Shown here: piece by piece, positions 11,470 through 23,499 of the stretch
Layout: the number at the start of each line of letters is the position of its first letter
Numbering within the stretch: position 1 is the first letter of the stretch
Source of the DNA: Papilionanthe hookeriana x Papilionanthe teres
Taxonomy: Eukaryota > Streptophyta > Magnoliopsida > Asparagales > Orchidaceae
Assembly (NCBI GenBank): GCA_022702705.1
Contig: CM040434.1
Coordinates: 21,061,771 to 21,125,770, forward strand
DNA: 64,000 nucleotides
Reading direction: 5' to 3'
The notes under the pieces: model-generated
Databases searched by the model: none
The model's input: the letters and a program-made list of their open reading frames with translations, nothing else
Told to the model about the DNA's origin: nothing
Made by a program: the position numbers and the translations under genes

Positions 11470-11700
11470 ATGATTTTAATTTAATTTAATTCAATTTGAT
11501 TTTAATTTAATTCTAAATTTAATTTAATTTAATTTTTATTTAATTTTAATTTAATTTAATTTTAATTTAATTTAATTTTAATTTAATTGTTACTTTTAAT
11601 TTAATTTTAATTTTAATTGTTAGTTTTAATTTAATTTTAATTTTAGTTTTAATTTTAGTTTTGATTGTTAATTTGGATTGTTATTTTAATTTTTAATTAG
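11470..11700. repeat. (AATTT)n tract in Tat LTR copy 2
   Basis: AT-only pentanucleotide-like repeats, degraded, at the position equivalent to the tracts of copies 1 and 3. Confidence 0.85.
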
Positions 11701-14700
11701 GAACTAAATATTGTTAAAGTGATTTATTTAGGGATTTTTTTTAAATAAAAGAATAAATGTCCTCTTAATAATATCCCTATTTTAATAATCCAAATTTAAA
11801 TATATTCTTTCCAAAATTTAAATCATTTAATTAATTAAAGTTTCATTTTGATATTTTCAAAGTGTTTAATGGGTTTCTATCCCTTAATTTCCCTAAGTTT
11901 CAATCATCCAAGAGAAAGTTAGAATCAAATATTTTACCCCCCATTTTGATTAAACCTAAAGTTTTAATTAAGGGTTAAAATTTTAATTACCTTTATGCCC
12001 TTTTAAGCTTATTTATTTCATAACTCACTAAATTAAGCTCAAATGAATTTGAAATTTTTATGTCACCTCACCCATATGTAAATTAAGACATTAGAGGAGA
12101 AAATGTGATTTTTCTGAATTTAATTTATTTATATAATTATTTTTAGTAGAAAATAAGGGTTTTCAAAGAAAATTCAACAACATGAAAAAGGAAAGGTTTC
12201 TATCCTCAAGAAATTTATGTAGTGTTCCTAATGACCATAGATGTTGGTGATTTTTTTAAATATATTTTATTTATTATAATTATTTTGAGTTTTACAGTAT
12301 TAATTAATTATAAAATAAAATAAAAGTTAAAAAATAAATTTTATATTTTTCTTAAACTTCTCTGAACTCAAAGAGTTCAAAGAAACAAATTTTATAATTT
12401 TCTGATTTTTCTTTGATTTATTAGAATTATTTTAGTGAAAAAGGCTAAAAACTCATTTTTTAATATTAAAAATTACATTAAGCCTTTAAAATTCAATATC
12501 TTATCCTAGGGACTTAGGAAAAATATTCGATTTGTTCCTAAGTGATTAGGAGTAAAAATGTGACATTTTTATGATTTTTAATATTTTTGTGATTTTTATT
12601 ATTTTGTAATTATTAAAATATTAAAATATTTTGAAAAATCAACTTTTTTTAGAAAATTCCAATTTTAATTTTTTTGAACTCCTCTAATATCAGAAAAGCT
12701 CCAAAACTATTTTTGTGAATTTTTGAAAAGTATTTTTGGAGTTATGAATTTTTAAAGTTCCATTTTGCTTATGAGGCTTAATCAATCCATTTGGTGGGGT
12801 TAATCAAGTCCAATTGATTTCAAAATTTTATGTGAGGTTCATCTAACCTTAAGGAGCAATGGAGAATTGTTTTCAAGTCAATTTGATGTGTGATTAACCC
12901 TAATTAAATCAAATTCAATTTTAGGGGTTTAGGCCAATTAAGGTTATCATGAATGAATTAACTCAAAAAATATTTTTCATAGGGTCCCCTAGTCCTGGGA
13001 AACATCACCAAATTTTCCTGGAATTTATTTTACAACATACTAATTATTGGAATTAAAATACCTAAAACAGTGACATGAACTTAAAAAATCAATAACTTTT
13101 CACAGAGGTGGCCTCTGACCTTGAAAAATTCAGAGAATGTTTCCAAGATCAGAGGCTTAAAAAGCCCTATGGTCTCATATCATGGTAAATTATCTATACA
13201 AATGAAGAATCAAAATACTGAAAACAGTAAGTAAATTATTAAAAATAAAATACTCATCAAATTAACTTGATTTCTATTCCACATTATTCTCCTCTGTTCA
13301 CTGAGCAAGAGGGTATTTTTATTTTATTTTTGTGATTTTTCTATGCAAAGATATGGATTTTTAAAGTTCAGGGCATTTAAATAATTCAGAAAATATGGAT
13401 TTATCTACTTATCCACGCGGCGCCGCGTCAACCTTGGCAGCTCCGAAGCCCCTACGTGTCACGCTCCCATTCAACGCCGCCACTTGAGTCAGCAGCCACG
13501 CGTCCCGCGGTTCACTTACCATTGCGCAGTCTGACTTGATCTCGACCGTCCGCTCGATACACGCGCGATCCAATGGCTCCTGGTCATCGTCTATGACTGG
13601 TGTGCACCCGTGACCGTCCACACTAAAACCCTAAGATGTCACTCGATTCTCAATGGATTTTTGTGTTCTTATGCTCTATGGATTCGCCTTGAAGAGACGA
13701 ACACATCCATACGGTTTATAGGCTATGAAATTAACCCAAACAAAATGGAGAATTGCTGGAAGCTCGGGGGGAAGAGTGACTTCATACCTTTGCTCAGAGA
13801 AGTGAAGCTTCGATCTGAGAGTTGTGTCACCTTCTATTGAGTCCAGGCAAGCTCCAGATGAAGTCTTTGGCTCTGGGAATTGTCTAGGTATGAAAGTGAC
13901 CAAGGTCGATCACAAAGCTTGGAGGCCGGAAGCAATGGCCGGCCCGGTGAGGGGCTTTGCCGGAGAACTTCTCCTCTTGGTCCGGTGAAGGTGTAGGATC
14001 AATCAATTTGGAGATTGGCTTACTGTGGTGAAGTGTCCTAGTTTTTGGGTGGATTTTCAACTCAGAAATTGAACTCACAGAGAGGGTTTCAGGGCTGTAT
14101 TTCAGTGGGGATCAAGTTCTCTATGTCTGGAGAGGGGTCTGGAGTGATTTTGGCAGAGTTTTGGTAAGGTTTGGTTCAACTCCCCCTTTGGCCGAGAGGT
14201 GGTGGTGTTTGAATAGAGGTGGCTGAAGGGCTTCCCAGGGGCAATTGGAGGCTGGGATTAGCTGCTCAGGGGAGGAGGAGAATAGCCATGGTGTCCATTT
14301 GGGTTGGGACAGCTCAGCCAGAGAGAATTGAAAAATTTAGCTCACATGGAGCTCTCGGCCATAGTGTTTTTCAGCGACCCAGGTGGCTGGCCGGCCAGGC
14401 ATTGGTCACCATCTTGACCAGTGAGGTCAGGGCTGGGGTTTGGTGAGTTCAATATGCTTTGGACATGTGTAAAGGATTTGATTTAAATGGAATGGAGGAG
14501 AATTCATTTTGGCTTAATTTGGTACAATGCATGGATTAAGCTAGGTGCACCTCCCCAAGGCTGGCTTGGGCTGAAGAGAAAGTCATTTGGATCAGCTTGA
14601 TTAGTGGGGTAAAGTCACAATCCAAGTACAATTAGGCTTAAGCATGAGTTAGGGGAGACATGGGAATGGTTAATGACGCTTAAGGAGTGCTTAAAGGCCT

Positions 14701-16555
14701 TACTCCTTTTTCCACTTATGGGGTGTTGACAATCCTAAGATTCTCATGGCTCTCATGTGGCTTGTGCAAGGCTCCAAGGCTTGCTCATGGCTTAGGAATG
14801 GCTTGGCTCACTTGCATGAGAAAGGGATTTTGGGATTTTTGAAATTTAGGGGTATTTTGGCATGATGCTTGATTTAGATTTATTTGATGATGGAATTGGA
14901 ACTTAGGGAATGATTTTGATTAAATGGATGACAAATGAAAATGTCATATGGGCTTTAGAATCAATTTTGGGCTTTTGAAATTGTCTTGGGATGGGCTTTT
15001 AAAGTGGTTTAAGGAAGTGGGCTTTTGGATTTAAAATAAATTTGGGATGAAAATTTTGTAAAGGATTGTGCCAAATAAATGTTGCAATTGGTTTAGGCAT
15101 GTGTCATGAGTGGTTTGGAACAAGTATGAAGTGATTTTGAATTGAATTGGGTTTAATGTAGGGTCTTTTGGTAAAGGGGCCAAGGTGCGCCAAATTGGGC
15201 TAACTTGGGCTAAGGTTGGGCGAAAGTTGGATTTGATGTAAAATTAATGTTGAGAAATGTTCATGGGAGTGTCACAAAGAGTTTCCAACTTTGGTTGGGC
15301 TCTAATTTTGGGATTTGAGCCCATTTGGGTTAGGTTTGGGCTTAGGTCAATTTAAGGGATTTTGGTTTTGGGTTAGGTTTGGGTGGAGTTTAGGTTCAAA
15401 TTGGGCAAATCAAGTTAGTTTTTTGTTTATGGGGATGTTAGGAAGGCTTTAGAAAAGATTTGGGGCCAATTGGGGTTGAGTTCGGTTGGTTTGGGTTAGG
15501 TTTAGGTCATGGGCCAAAATTGGGCCTTTAGGCTTCAAATTGGAATTGGGCCCAAATGTCAATCAAATTGGAGTTTTATTTGGTCTAAATTGATATTGGG
15601 GATATTGAATTTAAGTTTAGATTTGAATTGGACCAAAATTGAGGTCAATTGGGGTAGCTTGGTTTGACATTGGGTTCACTTGGGTAAAAAATGGGTCAAA
15701 GTGGGGGTTTTGATAAAAGTGGGGTAAATTGGCAAAACTAGCCCATGGTGTAGTTGAACAAACTGAAATTGGGAATATTTGGGAGTTTTTGGAATTTTTT
15801 GGGAATTTTCTGAATTTTTGGATTTTTTGGCTAAGAATGGCATTTTGGGTATTTGGAGGGTATTGGGGGGTACTTTTGGGATTTTTTGGTATTTTTAGCT
15901 ATGGATGATCAATTTGAGTGGGGGGAATTTTTTAGGATTGATTTTGAGTAATTTTGGGTAATTCTAAGGGCATTTGGTAGGTTTGGTGGGTCCAGGGCCC
16001 CGGGGGTCAAAAATTGAAATTTTGGAAAAATGAAGATTGATCAAATTTGAGTAGAATGGAATTACTTTGGTTGAGCCATAAAGCCATATTAAGCCCATAT
16101 GAGCCATGAGAGGACTCATTTGAGGCATTCACTATGTTGTTCCTAACTCTCTTAGCCAGGGGCTTAGGGGTTAAGGACCATCCATATGAATTACCTACAT
16201 GAGTCAGGAAGTCAAGTTGGGTGAGAGTGTGGTTTTAGGACTTGGAATGTGTGTGAGAGTGTAGTGTATGTGCAAGTCAACCCTCACTGCGACCGGGCCA
16301 CCTGGGGTAGTCCTAATGCCGAAAAGGTCCTATAGGGAACTCATCCTTTAATCTTCCACATTTGATTTCAACCCTCTAGGTGATTAAGGGTCTACAATCA
16401 AGCTTGTGAGGTTTGCAGGGAGTTAAGAGGTGTTTGAATTTCTAAAGGGTGGGTTCCACTTCTAGTCCTCTAAGATTAGTCAAAGGAAAAGTCTAAGGCT
16501 AGATCCTAAGTACTAAAGAGAGAAGCAAAAGACCTCATCAAAAATGAGGTCAACA

Positions 16556-16793
16556 GCATACTCGCGAGGGATTGGCCCGTAGGCTCGGGTTCTGGCACTT
16601 AGCCGCCACACATCACTTTTTCAATTTTCTTCATTTTTGCTCCAAATTGGACCCCTTTTCACTCTTTTCATCAAAATCATCTATTTAATCATACCTGTAA
16701 GTGAAACACACAAAATACCTTCCATTAAAGTGCAATATTAAAAAAAATAGGTATAAAATGTATATAAAAATACTATATATTTTAGGTGTTTCA
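16556..16793 (-). mobile_element. Truncated Athila 3' LTR of element B1
   Basis: On the minus strand it starts TGAAACACC directly after a polypurine tract. It carries the family's conserved segment (CACTTTAATGGAAGG, then TTACAGGTATGA) and reaches a GC-rich stretch with GGCTAAGTGCCAG before being cut at 16556 by Tat element A. Confidence 0.8.
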
Positions 16794-16830
16794 AAATCCC
16801 CCAAACTTGAATTTTTACTTGTCCTCAAGT
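16794..16830 (-). other. Polypurine tract and preceding stem-loop of element B1
   Basis: Reading minus, ACTTGAGGACAAGT (16830-16817) is a hairpin with a 5-bp stem and an AGGA loop. It is followed by AAGTTTGGGGGATTT, the plus-strand priming tract, which abuts the LTR. The same arrangement occurs in elements F and B2. Confidence 0.75.
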
Positions 16831-18326
16831 GACACTTTAATCATACAAAAATCATAGAACTAAATTATGTGATGAGTTTCATTAGGAGTTTTTAAATTTT
16901 TATTCTAGAAATGTAGTAGTCCAATTTAGAAAAAAATTTAGTAAAGGAGACCAATTTAAAGTTTATAAATCTCTTAGGTAAAGGTTAATGAAAAATACTA
17001 GTTTGTATTTTATTCAGAAATTTTTATAGATTCTTCAAAATATAGGGCTTTTGCCTTTTATTTTCTTTAATTAAAAAATCTTTAATAAAAATAATTATAC
17101 TCACTATATTATCTTTATAAGCTTCAAGATGTTCATCAAATATTATACTCTAAAAAGATCAGGTGTGGAACCTGTTTTTGATTAGGCCCTTAAATCCTCA
17201 AGTTTCTTCTTCCTTTTCACATATACTTTTTCTTCACTTTTATTTTCTTTTCTTTTCTTTTTCTTTTCTTTTTTTGTTTCTTTCTCTTTTTTTATAAGGC
17301 AATGATTACTATATCTGGATAGGCCTTTAATAATTTTAAATTCCACCCTTCCTTTCTTAAAGCATAAGGTAGATATATATCTTTAACTTAGAAATATAAT
17401 AAAAATTTTGAAAATTATTTTCAATAAAAGACATTTAAGTATTAAAAATAAAAGTTTAATCTTTCTATTTTTCTAAAAATATAAATTTTCCTACTAAAGA
17501 TAGTTACAAAATATTCATCATTTCTTTACTAAGAAATTTTTAACTTTAAATTTTTCATCCTTACTATAGATTTTAATTAAATTCTCTTCTTCATATTTAA
17601 AATTTTATTTCCCTAATATAACTTCATACACATAATTATTTTTCAATCAAAATTATATTTTTAGTACATTTGAGAACAAATAATATTTTAAGTTTTTGAA
17701 AAAAAAATTTCCTTCCCCCTAAACTTTAAATTTTCATTATAATAAAACATTTAAGCATAGTAACATGATACATGAGTAAGAATAGAAAACTATAAATATT
17801 AAATTTGCAAGAATTTTTAATTTCCTAAATATGCAGGTAATAAAAACATGAATGAAAATGACTAGATTCAAATTTATTTTTTTTTTATAAAATAAATTCA
17901 AAAGACTTCTAAAGTAGTGGAGGACATAAAAGTAAGTTCACACACTTAAACAGAAATTCATAACTAAGACATATATATATGGTAGTGAATTGAAATGTTA
18001 AGTATGAAATTATACTTAGTGGATTTTAATAGCATTTTAAAACCTTCCTAAATAATTTCTGGAAAAAGTTCTAAACTAATAAACACACTAACAAATCACT
18101 AAAACATTTACTACCATAAACATTCTTATCACATATCACAAACACAACATCCATAAGTAAAATAAACACAACTCAAGTGTCTCAGCACTAATACAACAAA
18201 ATAAAAGACATAGAGTAGTCCTCTTTAACATCCATAAATGATAATAAACCACACAACAACAATAAAAATAGAAATAGCACACCACATATCACATTACAAA
18301 ACATAACTCAAAATAAAATATCAATC
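16831..18326 (-). other. Noncoding 3' region of element B1 with conserved 19-base motif
   Basis: AT-rich and without a gene. At 17303-17321 the minus strand carries TATCCAGATATAGTAATCA, the same motif found in elements F, D and B2, followed in the sense direction by a purine-rich tract (17220-17295, CT-rich on +). The rest holds nothing I can name. Confidence 0.6.
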
Positions 18327-19205
18327 CTAATCATCTTTCTTATCATCATCATCCCCTTCATTCCAGCGACGGGTATACACATATGAGCTATAATGTGGAT
18401 GAATAGGTAGCACAGCACTAAAATCACCTCTAATCAATTTATCCATATAACAGTGATAATTCCCCTCATACTCACTATGTTTCTAAAGATATTCCCCCAT
18501 ATGGTCTACTTTCCCATCTAAATCATGCTCTCGATTCGTATTATAGTTAACATTATCTCTTATCTTATTCAAAAGCTCAGTTTGCAAATCAGAAAACTTA
18601 CCTGAAGATGGTTGGGATATGGAAGCACAAGATGTAGAAGCAGTAGAAGCAGATGCACTGGAACCCCTAGAAAATCCTCCTCTCCAGCCAAAAATGGAAT
18701 GCTCAGCATAAGTCTTCAAATTGTAATTGGTAATAGGCTTAAGAGGCTGAAGAACCTCTTCCCAATTCTCAGATGTAACACCACCCTGCTAACACAATGA
18801 ATGTATAAGGGAAGAAAATCTCATACCTGCAGTGGTGGCAGATCTGGCAGTACTCCAGATACAATCATAAATAATGTTTCCAATGTCTATCGACTTCATC
18901 TGTTGAATGCAGTAATTCAAAGTGGCTCTTTCTCTAGTCACTTCACTAAGATGATTTATAAGAAGTAGCTTGGATGATATGAAATAATGTCATGCTCTGG
19001 AGTTGGCAATCAACTTTGATGTAGGGAAGTTAACTTTTCTCTCATTAGTAATTTTCCATAACCCCCTCCCATCAGTCAAAGTAGAGATAATTTCATCCAA
19101 TACTTCCTTAGTAGGATTGTAATTTGAATAAAAACAAAGCATACTAAGCAGCAATAAGTAAAATCCGTTAATTACCTTAGGAGTAAAATGTATTAGTTCT
19201 CCTCG
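18327..19205 (-). pseudogene. Athila env-like ORF of element B1, N-terminus lost
   Basis: The minus strand encodes blocks shared with the env-like ORFs of element F: LTDGRGLWKITNERKVNFP, then a region resembling LNYCIQ, a serine/alanine-rich stretch (SRGSSASASTASTSC) and an acidic/basic tail (GDDDDKKDD) ending at a stop at 18327. Such proteins are annotated in Athila as a plant-transposon or env-like protein located after pol; their role is not established, and I see no membrane segment here. In-frame stops occur near 18480, 18790 and 18988. The front is missing because element C begins at 19206. Confidence 0.7.
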
Positions 19206-20926
19206 TGACACACCTAAAATATATAGTATTTTTATACACATTTTTATAGCTATTTTTGATGATGATGCACTTTAATGGAAGGTATTTTATGTGTTTTTCT
19301 TACAGATATGATTAAATGGATGATTGTAATGAAAAGAAGGAAAAAAAGATAAATTTGGAGCGAAAATGAAAAAAATTGAAGAAGTGATGAGTGGTAGCTA
19401 AGCGCCAGAACTCATGCTTAAGCACCAAGGCCTCACCGCTATGCACCAAGATCTTGAGCTTATGCGTCAGCAAGCTCGCCGCTAAGCACTGGTACCTCGC
19501 GCTTACGTGTGGGAGTTATAAAAGAGGAGTTATTTTAATTTAGACGCATTTTGAAGAGGATTTTGAAGTAACTCTTGGTGAGACTGGGTAACTACCTATT
19601 GACGCCAATTTTCATTCAAATTACTCTTGAATGGATGAATCTCTTGGAAGATACGTTGAATCAAAACACAATTTGAAGAGATACAAAGACACCTTTTGGA
19701 AAATATAAAACAGAGGACTTGAAGGTCAGAAAAAGGATTGTTGTTGGAGGGTGTGGTTAAAGTTTAAGAGTGAGGTTTATGTTATAGAGTTGTTTTAGAA
19801 CACACCTCTCCACTTCACCATCTTTACTTCATTTTGTATAGTTTGTATTAGGAGTAGAATTGAGATTTAGAGTCTACTGAGTTGAACACCAACCTCTATA
19901 GAGTATTGTAAGGGAAAGCAAAGTTTTCAAAGGAACTTCAAGAGTTTTGTGGAGAGGATTTACAGATACGTCTTTATATTTATATTACATTTTGGTTTTT
20001 AATTAAGACTTGTTATGTTTACACTATGATTTCTACTTTTAAACCAAGTTGTGATTGTGTTTTCTCCATGAATTTTGATTAGTTTTCTTTATCTTTTTCC
20101 TTAATGTGAAGAAGTAATTAAATAATGGAAATATGTTGTGTGAAGCAAAGGAATTCAATGTTAGAAGAAATTGTGATGATTCAAAACCTTGCACTTTATT
20201 TACTTCTTGATTTGGCCAAGGGTTTAGGGTTTAAAGCCCCTAATTGGGTTTATGATTTTATGTTTTGATATGAGATGTTAGCCCCAGGTGGAGGGAATCT
20301 AGGAAACTTTAGAGTGAGATCTAGTATCTTTCCTCCCTAACCCGTCTTCAAGATTTTTTGAACATTAAATTAACCTATGTTCTTCATAGCATCTCTAGTA
20401 AGGGTAAAGAATATTATTGCTCATATTTGGCACAACACATTTTAGCTACTTCCACAACAAATATTTTTCATAACTTATTACTGATTCATATAAATGAAAA
20501 AGATATTTCATTCGCATAAGTTTTCATCCTACAAAAGTTTAGTTAAAGTATTTGCTTACTTTCATTTCAAATTATAAAATTAACAAAAAGAATCAAATTC
20601 TATTTCCTAAATTATTATCTTTAGTTTGAGTAAGATCTTTTCTAAAAGTAAAAAGCTAATTTTTTGTGTTCTAAATCAGAAAATATTTCTTTGTTATAAC
20701 ATTCTCTGTGAGTTCGATATCTTGGGGTTTAATCAGAAAGTTCTATATTATTTAATAACGATACGTATACTTGCGTAAAATCCCATTTTATAATACTGTC
20801 AATTAAACTCTCATTTGCATCGGGTGGATCATAGTTTTTGGCATCATTGTAATGAATAAATATAATTAAAATTAAGTATAAAGTATAAACTCATATATAA
20901 AACGTAAGCATAATTATCTGGGATCA
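19206..20926 (+). mobile_element. Athila 5' LTR of element C
   Basis: Starts TGACACACC and ends GGGATCA six bases before the primer site. The conserved early block CACTTTAATGGAAGG and TTTTCTTACAG (19295-19305) is present, then a GC-rich cassette and a TATA box. Near the 3' end are ATACGTATACTTGCGTA (20761-20777), shared with elements F and G, and an extra TTTTTGGCATCATTG (about 20835) that resembles a degraded second primer site. Confidence 0.82.
19391..19524 (+). promoter_or_regulatory. U3 cassette and TATA box of element C
   Basis: GTAGCTAAGCGCCAG and variants (GCTTAAGCACC, CGCCGCTAAGCACTGG) repeat between 19391 and 19507, GC-rich islands in an AT-rich LTR. TATAAAAG follows at 19517-19524. 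The same type of motif (GGCAGCTAAGTGCCAGC) returns at 26620-26660, upstream of the env-like remnant of this element. Confidence 0.6.
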
Positions 20927-20932
20927 AGTTTT

Positions 20933-20950
20933 TGGCGCCATTGCCAAGGA
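20933..20950 (+). other. Primer binding site of element C
   Basis: TGGCGCCATTGCCAAGGA differs slightly from the Athila consensus, which is complementary to the 3' end of plant tRNA-Asp (TGGCGCCGTTGCC...). It follows the LTR end by six bases. Confidence 0.85.
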
Positions 20951-21171
20951 AAGAAATTAATAAAAAAATCTTTAAGGAAAATAATTTTTAGTTTTTAAAG
21001 TCTTATTTAAATTTTTTAGATTTATTTTAGGAAGTAGTTGTTTTATTTTGTTTATTTAATTGTGTATGTGTAGTTCAGGTCTGAAGAACTTGCACCTTAT
21101 GATTCTGAATTAAAAATAACTATAAAAAAATAAAAAATTAAAAATACTGAAAAAGATAAAAATATTCAAAA

Positions 21172-22230
21172 ATGGCAAATCAAGGTAATCAAAATGTTGA
21201 AATCCATTAAGAATTTAGACCTTTAAGAGATTATGCTAACCCTATAGTAGATGAATTTCATGGTAGTATTCAAAATCCTATTGTAGCTGCTAATTCAATT
21301 GAACTTAAACCTACTATTATCCAAATAGTATCTAATAATCAGTTTGGGGGTGCCCCAACTGAAGATTCAAATTTGCATCATGCCAATGTTATAGAATTGT
21401 GTGCTACATTTAAATATGACGGTGTTTCGGATGATGCGAAAAGACTTAGAATTTTTCCTTCTTTATTAAGGGATAAAGCTAAGATGTGGTTAAATTCCTT
21501 AGCACCTGGATCTATCAAAAATTGGGGTTACTTAGCACAAAAATTCCTTGCTAAATATTTTACACCATCAAAGACCAACAAGCTTAAAAATGTCATTACA
21601 TCTTTTTGCCAGTTTGAAGGGGAATCTATTTATGAAGCATGAGAACATTTTAAAGATCTCCTAAGAAAGTGTCCACATCATTTAATACTAGATTGGTTAA
21701 TAATTCAAACTTTTTATAATGGATTAGTTGGATCTCTTAGATCTATTATTGATGCTGCTGCTAGTGGTTCATTGATGTCTAAACAGTTTAATGATGCTTA
21801 TGCTTTAATTGAAGAAATGGCTACAAATAATTTTCAATGGCCTTCTGAGAGGGTAAATCCTAAAAAGATAGCCAATATTTATGAATCTGGTGTTTTTGCT
21901 ATGCTAGCAAATCAAGTTGCTGTTATTTTAGAGAAGATATACCAATTTGGAATGAATTTTTCTCAACCAAATCCAAAAATTGAAAAAACTTCTCTAGGCC
22001 AAATGGTAGATTCTCAATTATTTTTAGAAACTTTGAATGCCATAAATAAGTCTAATAACCCATATTCCAATTATTATAACCCAGGTTGGAAGAACCATCC
22101 AAACTTTAACTTTAATACTAATCATCAAGGTGGTAATACTCAACAATGGAGGAACAATCAAGTAAACCCATTGGGAAATTGGAACAACCAAGGTAATAAT
22201 AATTATACCTACTTATCCTCCAGGTTTTAA
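21172..22230 (+). pseudogene. gag: Athila gag of element C
   Basis: Nucleocapsid precursor. One frame runs from the ATG at 21172 (MANQGNQNVE) to 22230, broken by stops at about 21208 and 21640. The Athila gag blocks are clear: PLRDYANPIVDEFHGSIQNP, ELCATFKYDGVSDDAKRLRI, LLRDKAKMWLNSL, KFLAKYF and ALIEEMATNNFQWPSER. An Asn/Gln-rich tail (NHQGGNTQQWRNNQ) precedes the loss of frame. Further gag-pol linker sequence follows out of frame to about 22700. No zinc knuckle is visible. Confidence 0.85.
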
Positions 22231-22779
22231 CAGTGTTTCACAATTTAAGGAGATAAAATTATCTATAGAAGAGGTGGTGTTATAGATGGGAAATCCATTG
22301 CAAAGTCAAGGAGAAACAATTAGAAATATTGAGAATCAACTGGGATAGATTGCCAATTCATTAAGTAATAGATCCCAAGAAATGCTTCAAGTAATACTTA
22401 GATAAATCCAAGAGATAAAAATAAAGAACAAGTAAAGGCTATTCAATTAAGAAGTGGAAGAGAGTTGCAAGGTAGAGCTCAAAAAGAGATTGAAGTAGAG
22501 AAAGAAGAGATTGAAGAGCCAAAAAAGGACGCTCAGAAAGGTTTGGAAAGACCTATTTTTCCTACTAAAATTGATTTCGAAAAGCCACCACCATCATTTC
22601 CTCAGAGACTTTGACAACAAAAGTTGGATAAGCAATTTTCAAAGTTCTTGGAGACTTTTAAGAAGATTACAATTAATATTTGATTTGTTAAAGCCTTAGA
22701 ACAAATGCTAAGTTATGTGAATTATATGAAAGATATTCTAAATAGAAAAAGGAAGTTTGAAGATAATGAGACTGTTGCA

Positions 22780-23280
22780 CTTACTAAAGAATGCAGTGCA
22801 ATAATTCAGAACAAGCTTCCTGAAAAAGCTTAAAGATCCTGATAGCTTCACAATTCCATGTGCAATCGGAGACAGATTTTATGTAAAAGCTTTATGTGAT
22901 TTGGTGCAAGCATTAACCTTATGCCATTATCTATATTTAGAAGACTGAGATTAGGAGAAATAACTCCTACTACTGTAACTCTGCAGTTAGCAAATCGTTT
23001 GATCACATATCCTATAGGAGTTATAGAATATGTGTTAGTAAAAGTGGATCAATTTATATTTTCTGTTGATTTCATTGTGCTAGATATGAAGGAAAATAAA
23101 TAAATACCTATTATTTTGGGGAGACCTTTCCTAATGACAGAAAGAGTAATGATTGATCTGCAGAAAGGGGAATTAACTATGCGTGTGAATGATCAAACTG
23201 TTACATTTAATATTTCAAACTCTATGAAATATCCTGCCAGAGGTAAATATGATGAATGATTCAGGATGTATGTTATAAAA
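22780..23280 (+). pseudogene. Athila aspartic protease of element C
   Basis: Processes the polyprotein. Compared with the protease of element F (27073-27591), this copy has lost one base near 22905, inside the DLGAS active-site codons, so the frame breaks at the catalytic Asp. The following MPLSIFRRLRLGE and VDFIVLDMKEN are readable at 22921-23103, followed by stops at 23101 and 23257. Inactive as it stands. Confidence 0.78.
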
Positions 23281-23499
23281 TATTTGAGTGAATGTCATTT
23301 CAGAACAACATATGAGGAAAAATTTGAAAGTGAACAGTTAGAACATAAGCAAGAAGAAGAAACACAATATTTTGATAATTTTTATTGAGGAGGACTTAAA
23401 TTATATTCAAGAAAGTTTTGAATTTTTGGACATTACAAAGAAAGAAGAATCTTTTGTCCTTCAAATGGAAAACCTCCTAAACTTGAATTGAATTTACTT

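Larger units (their letters stand above)
5905..16555 (-). mobile_element. Tat-type element A, 5' half (LTR, PBS, ORF1, gag)
   Basis: Read on the minus strand the order is 5' LTR (16555 to 9230), a GCTTC spacer, a primer binding site (9224-9207), a leader, ORF1, then gag, which breaks at 5905 where LTR copy 1 begins. The rest of gag, pol and the 3' LTR are not in the window. At 16555 the element abuts an Athila 3' LTR cut within its U3, so A probably inserted there; the right flank starts GCATA, and the matching target duplication would be off the window. This copy is the most diverged of the three Tat LTRs. Confidence 0.82.
9230..16555 (-). mobile_element. Tat-type 5' LTR, copy 2 (7.3 kb)
   Basis: Begins TGTCGACA and ends GAGGTCAACA in + coordinates, so it has the TG...CA ends of an LTR. 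The sense strand is minus. It aligns over its length with copy 3 (39530-46473) but carries about 0.5 kb of extra G/T-rich sequence around 15150-15720. At the sense 5' terminus, GACCTCAT and ATGAGGTC (16531-16552) form an inverted repeat. Open frames inside it are not conserved as genes. At over 7 kb it is long even for Tat/Ogre LTRs. Confidence 0.9.
16556..19205 (-). mobile_element. Athila-type element B1, 3' end only
   Basis: On the minus strand this holds the C-terminal two thirds of an env-like ORF, about 1.5 kb of noncoding DNA, a polypurine tract and the first 238 bases of a 3' LTR. It is cut on the left by Tat element A at 16555 and on the right by the LTR of element C at 19206. No gag or pol of this copy is visible. 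Confidence 0.78.

Noticed and set aside
1..16555. Copies 1 and 2 as the two LTRs of one element
   Set aside because: They are in opposite orientation, and there is no primer site next to copy 1.
20933..20950. tRNA gene fragment
   Set aside because: The short TGGCGCC string is a primer binding site after an LTR, and no cloverleaf can be drawn around it.
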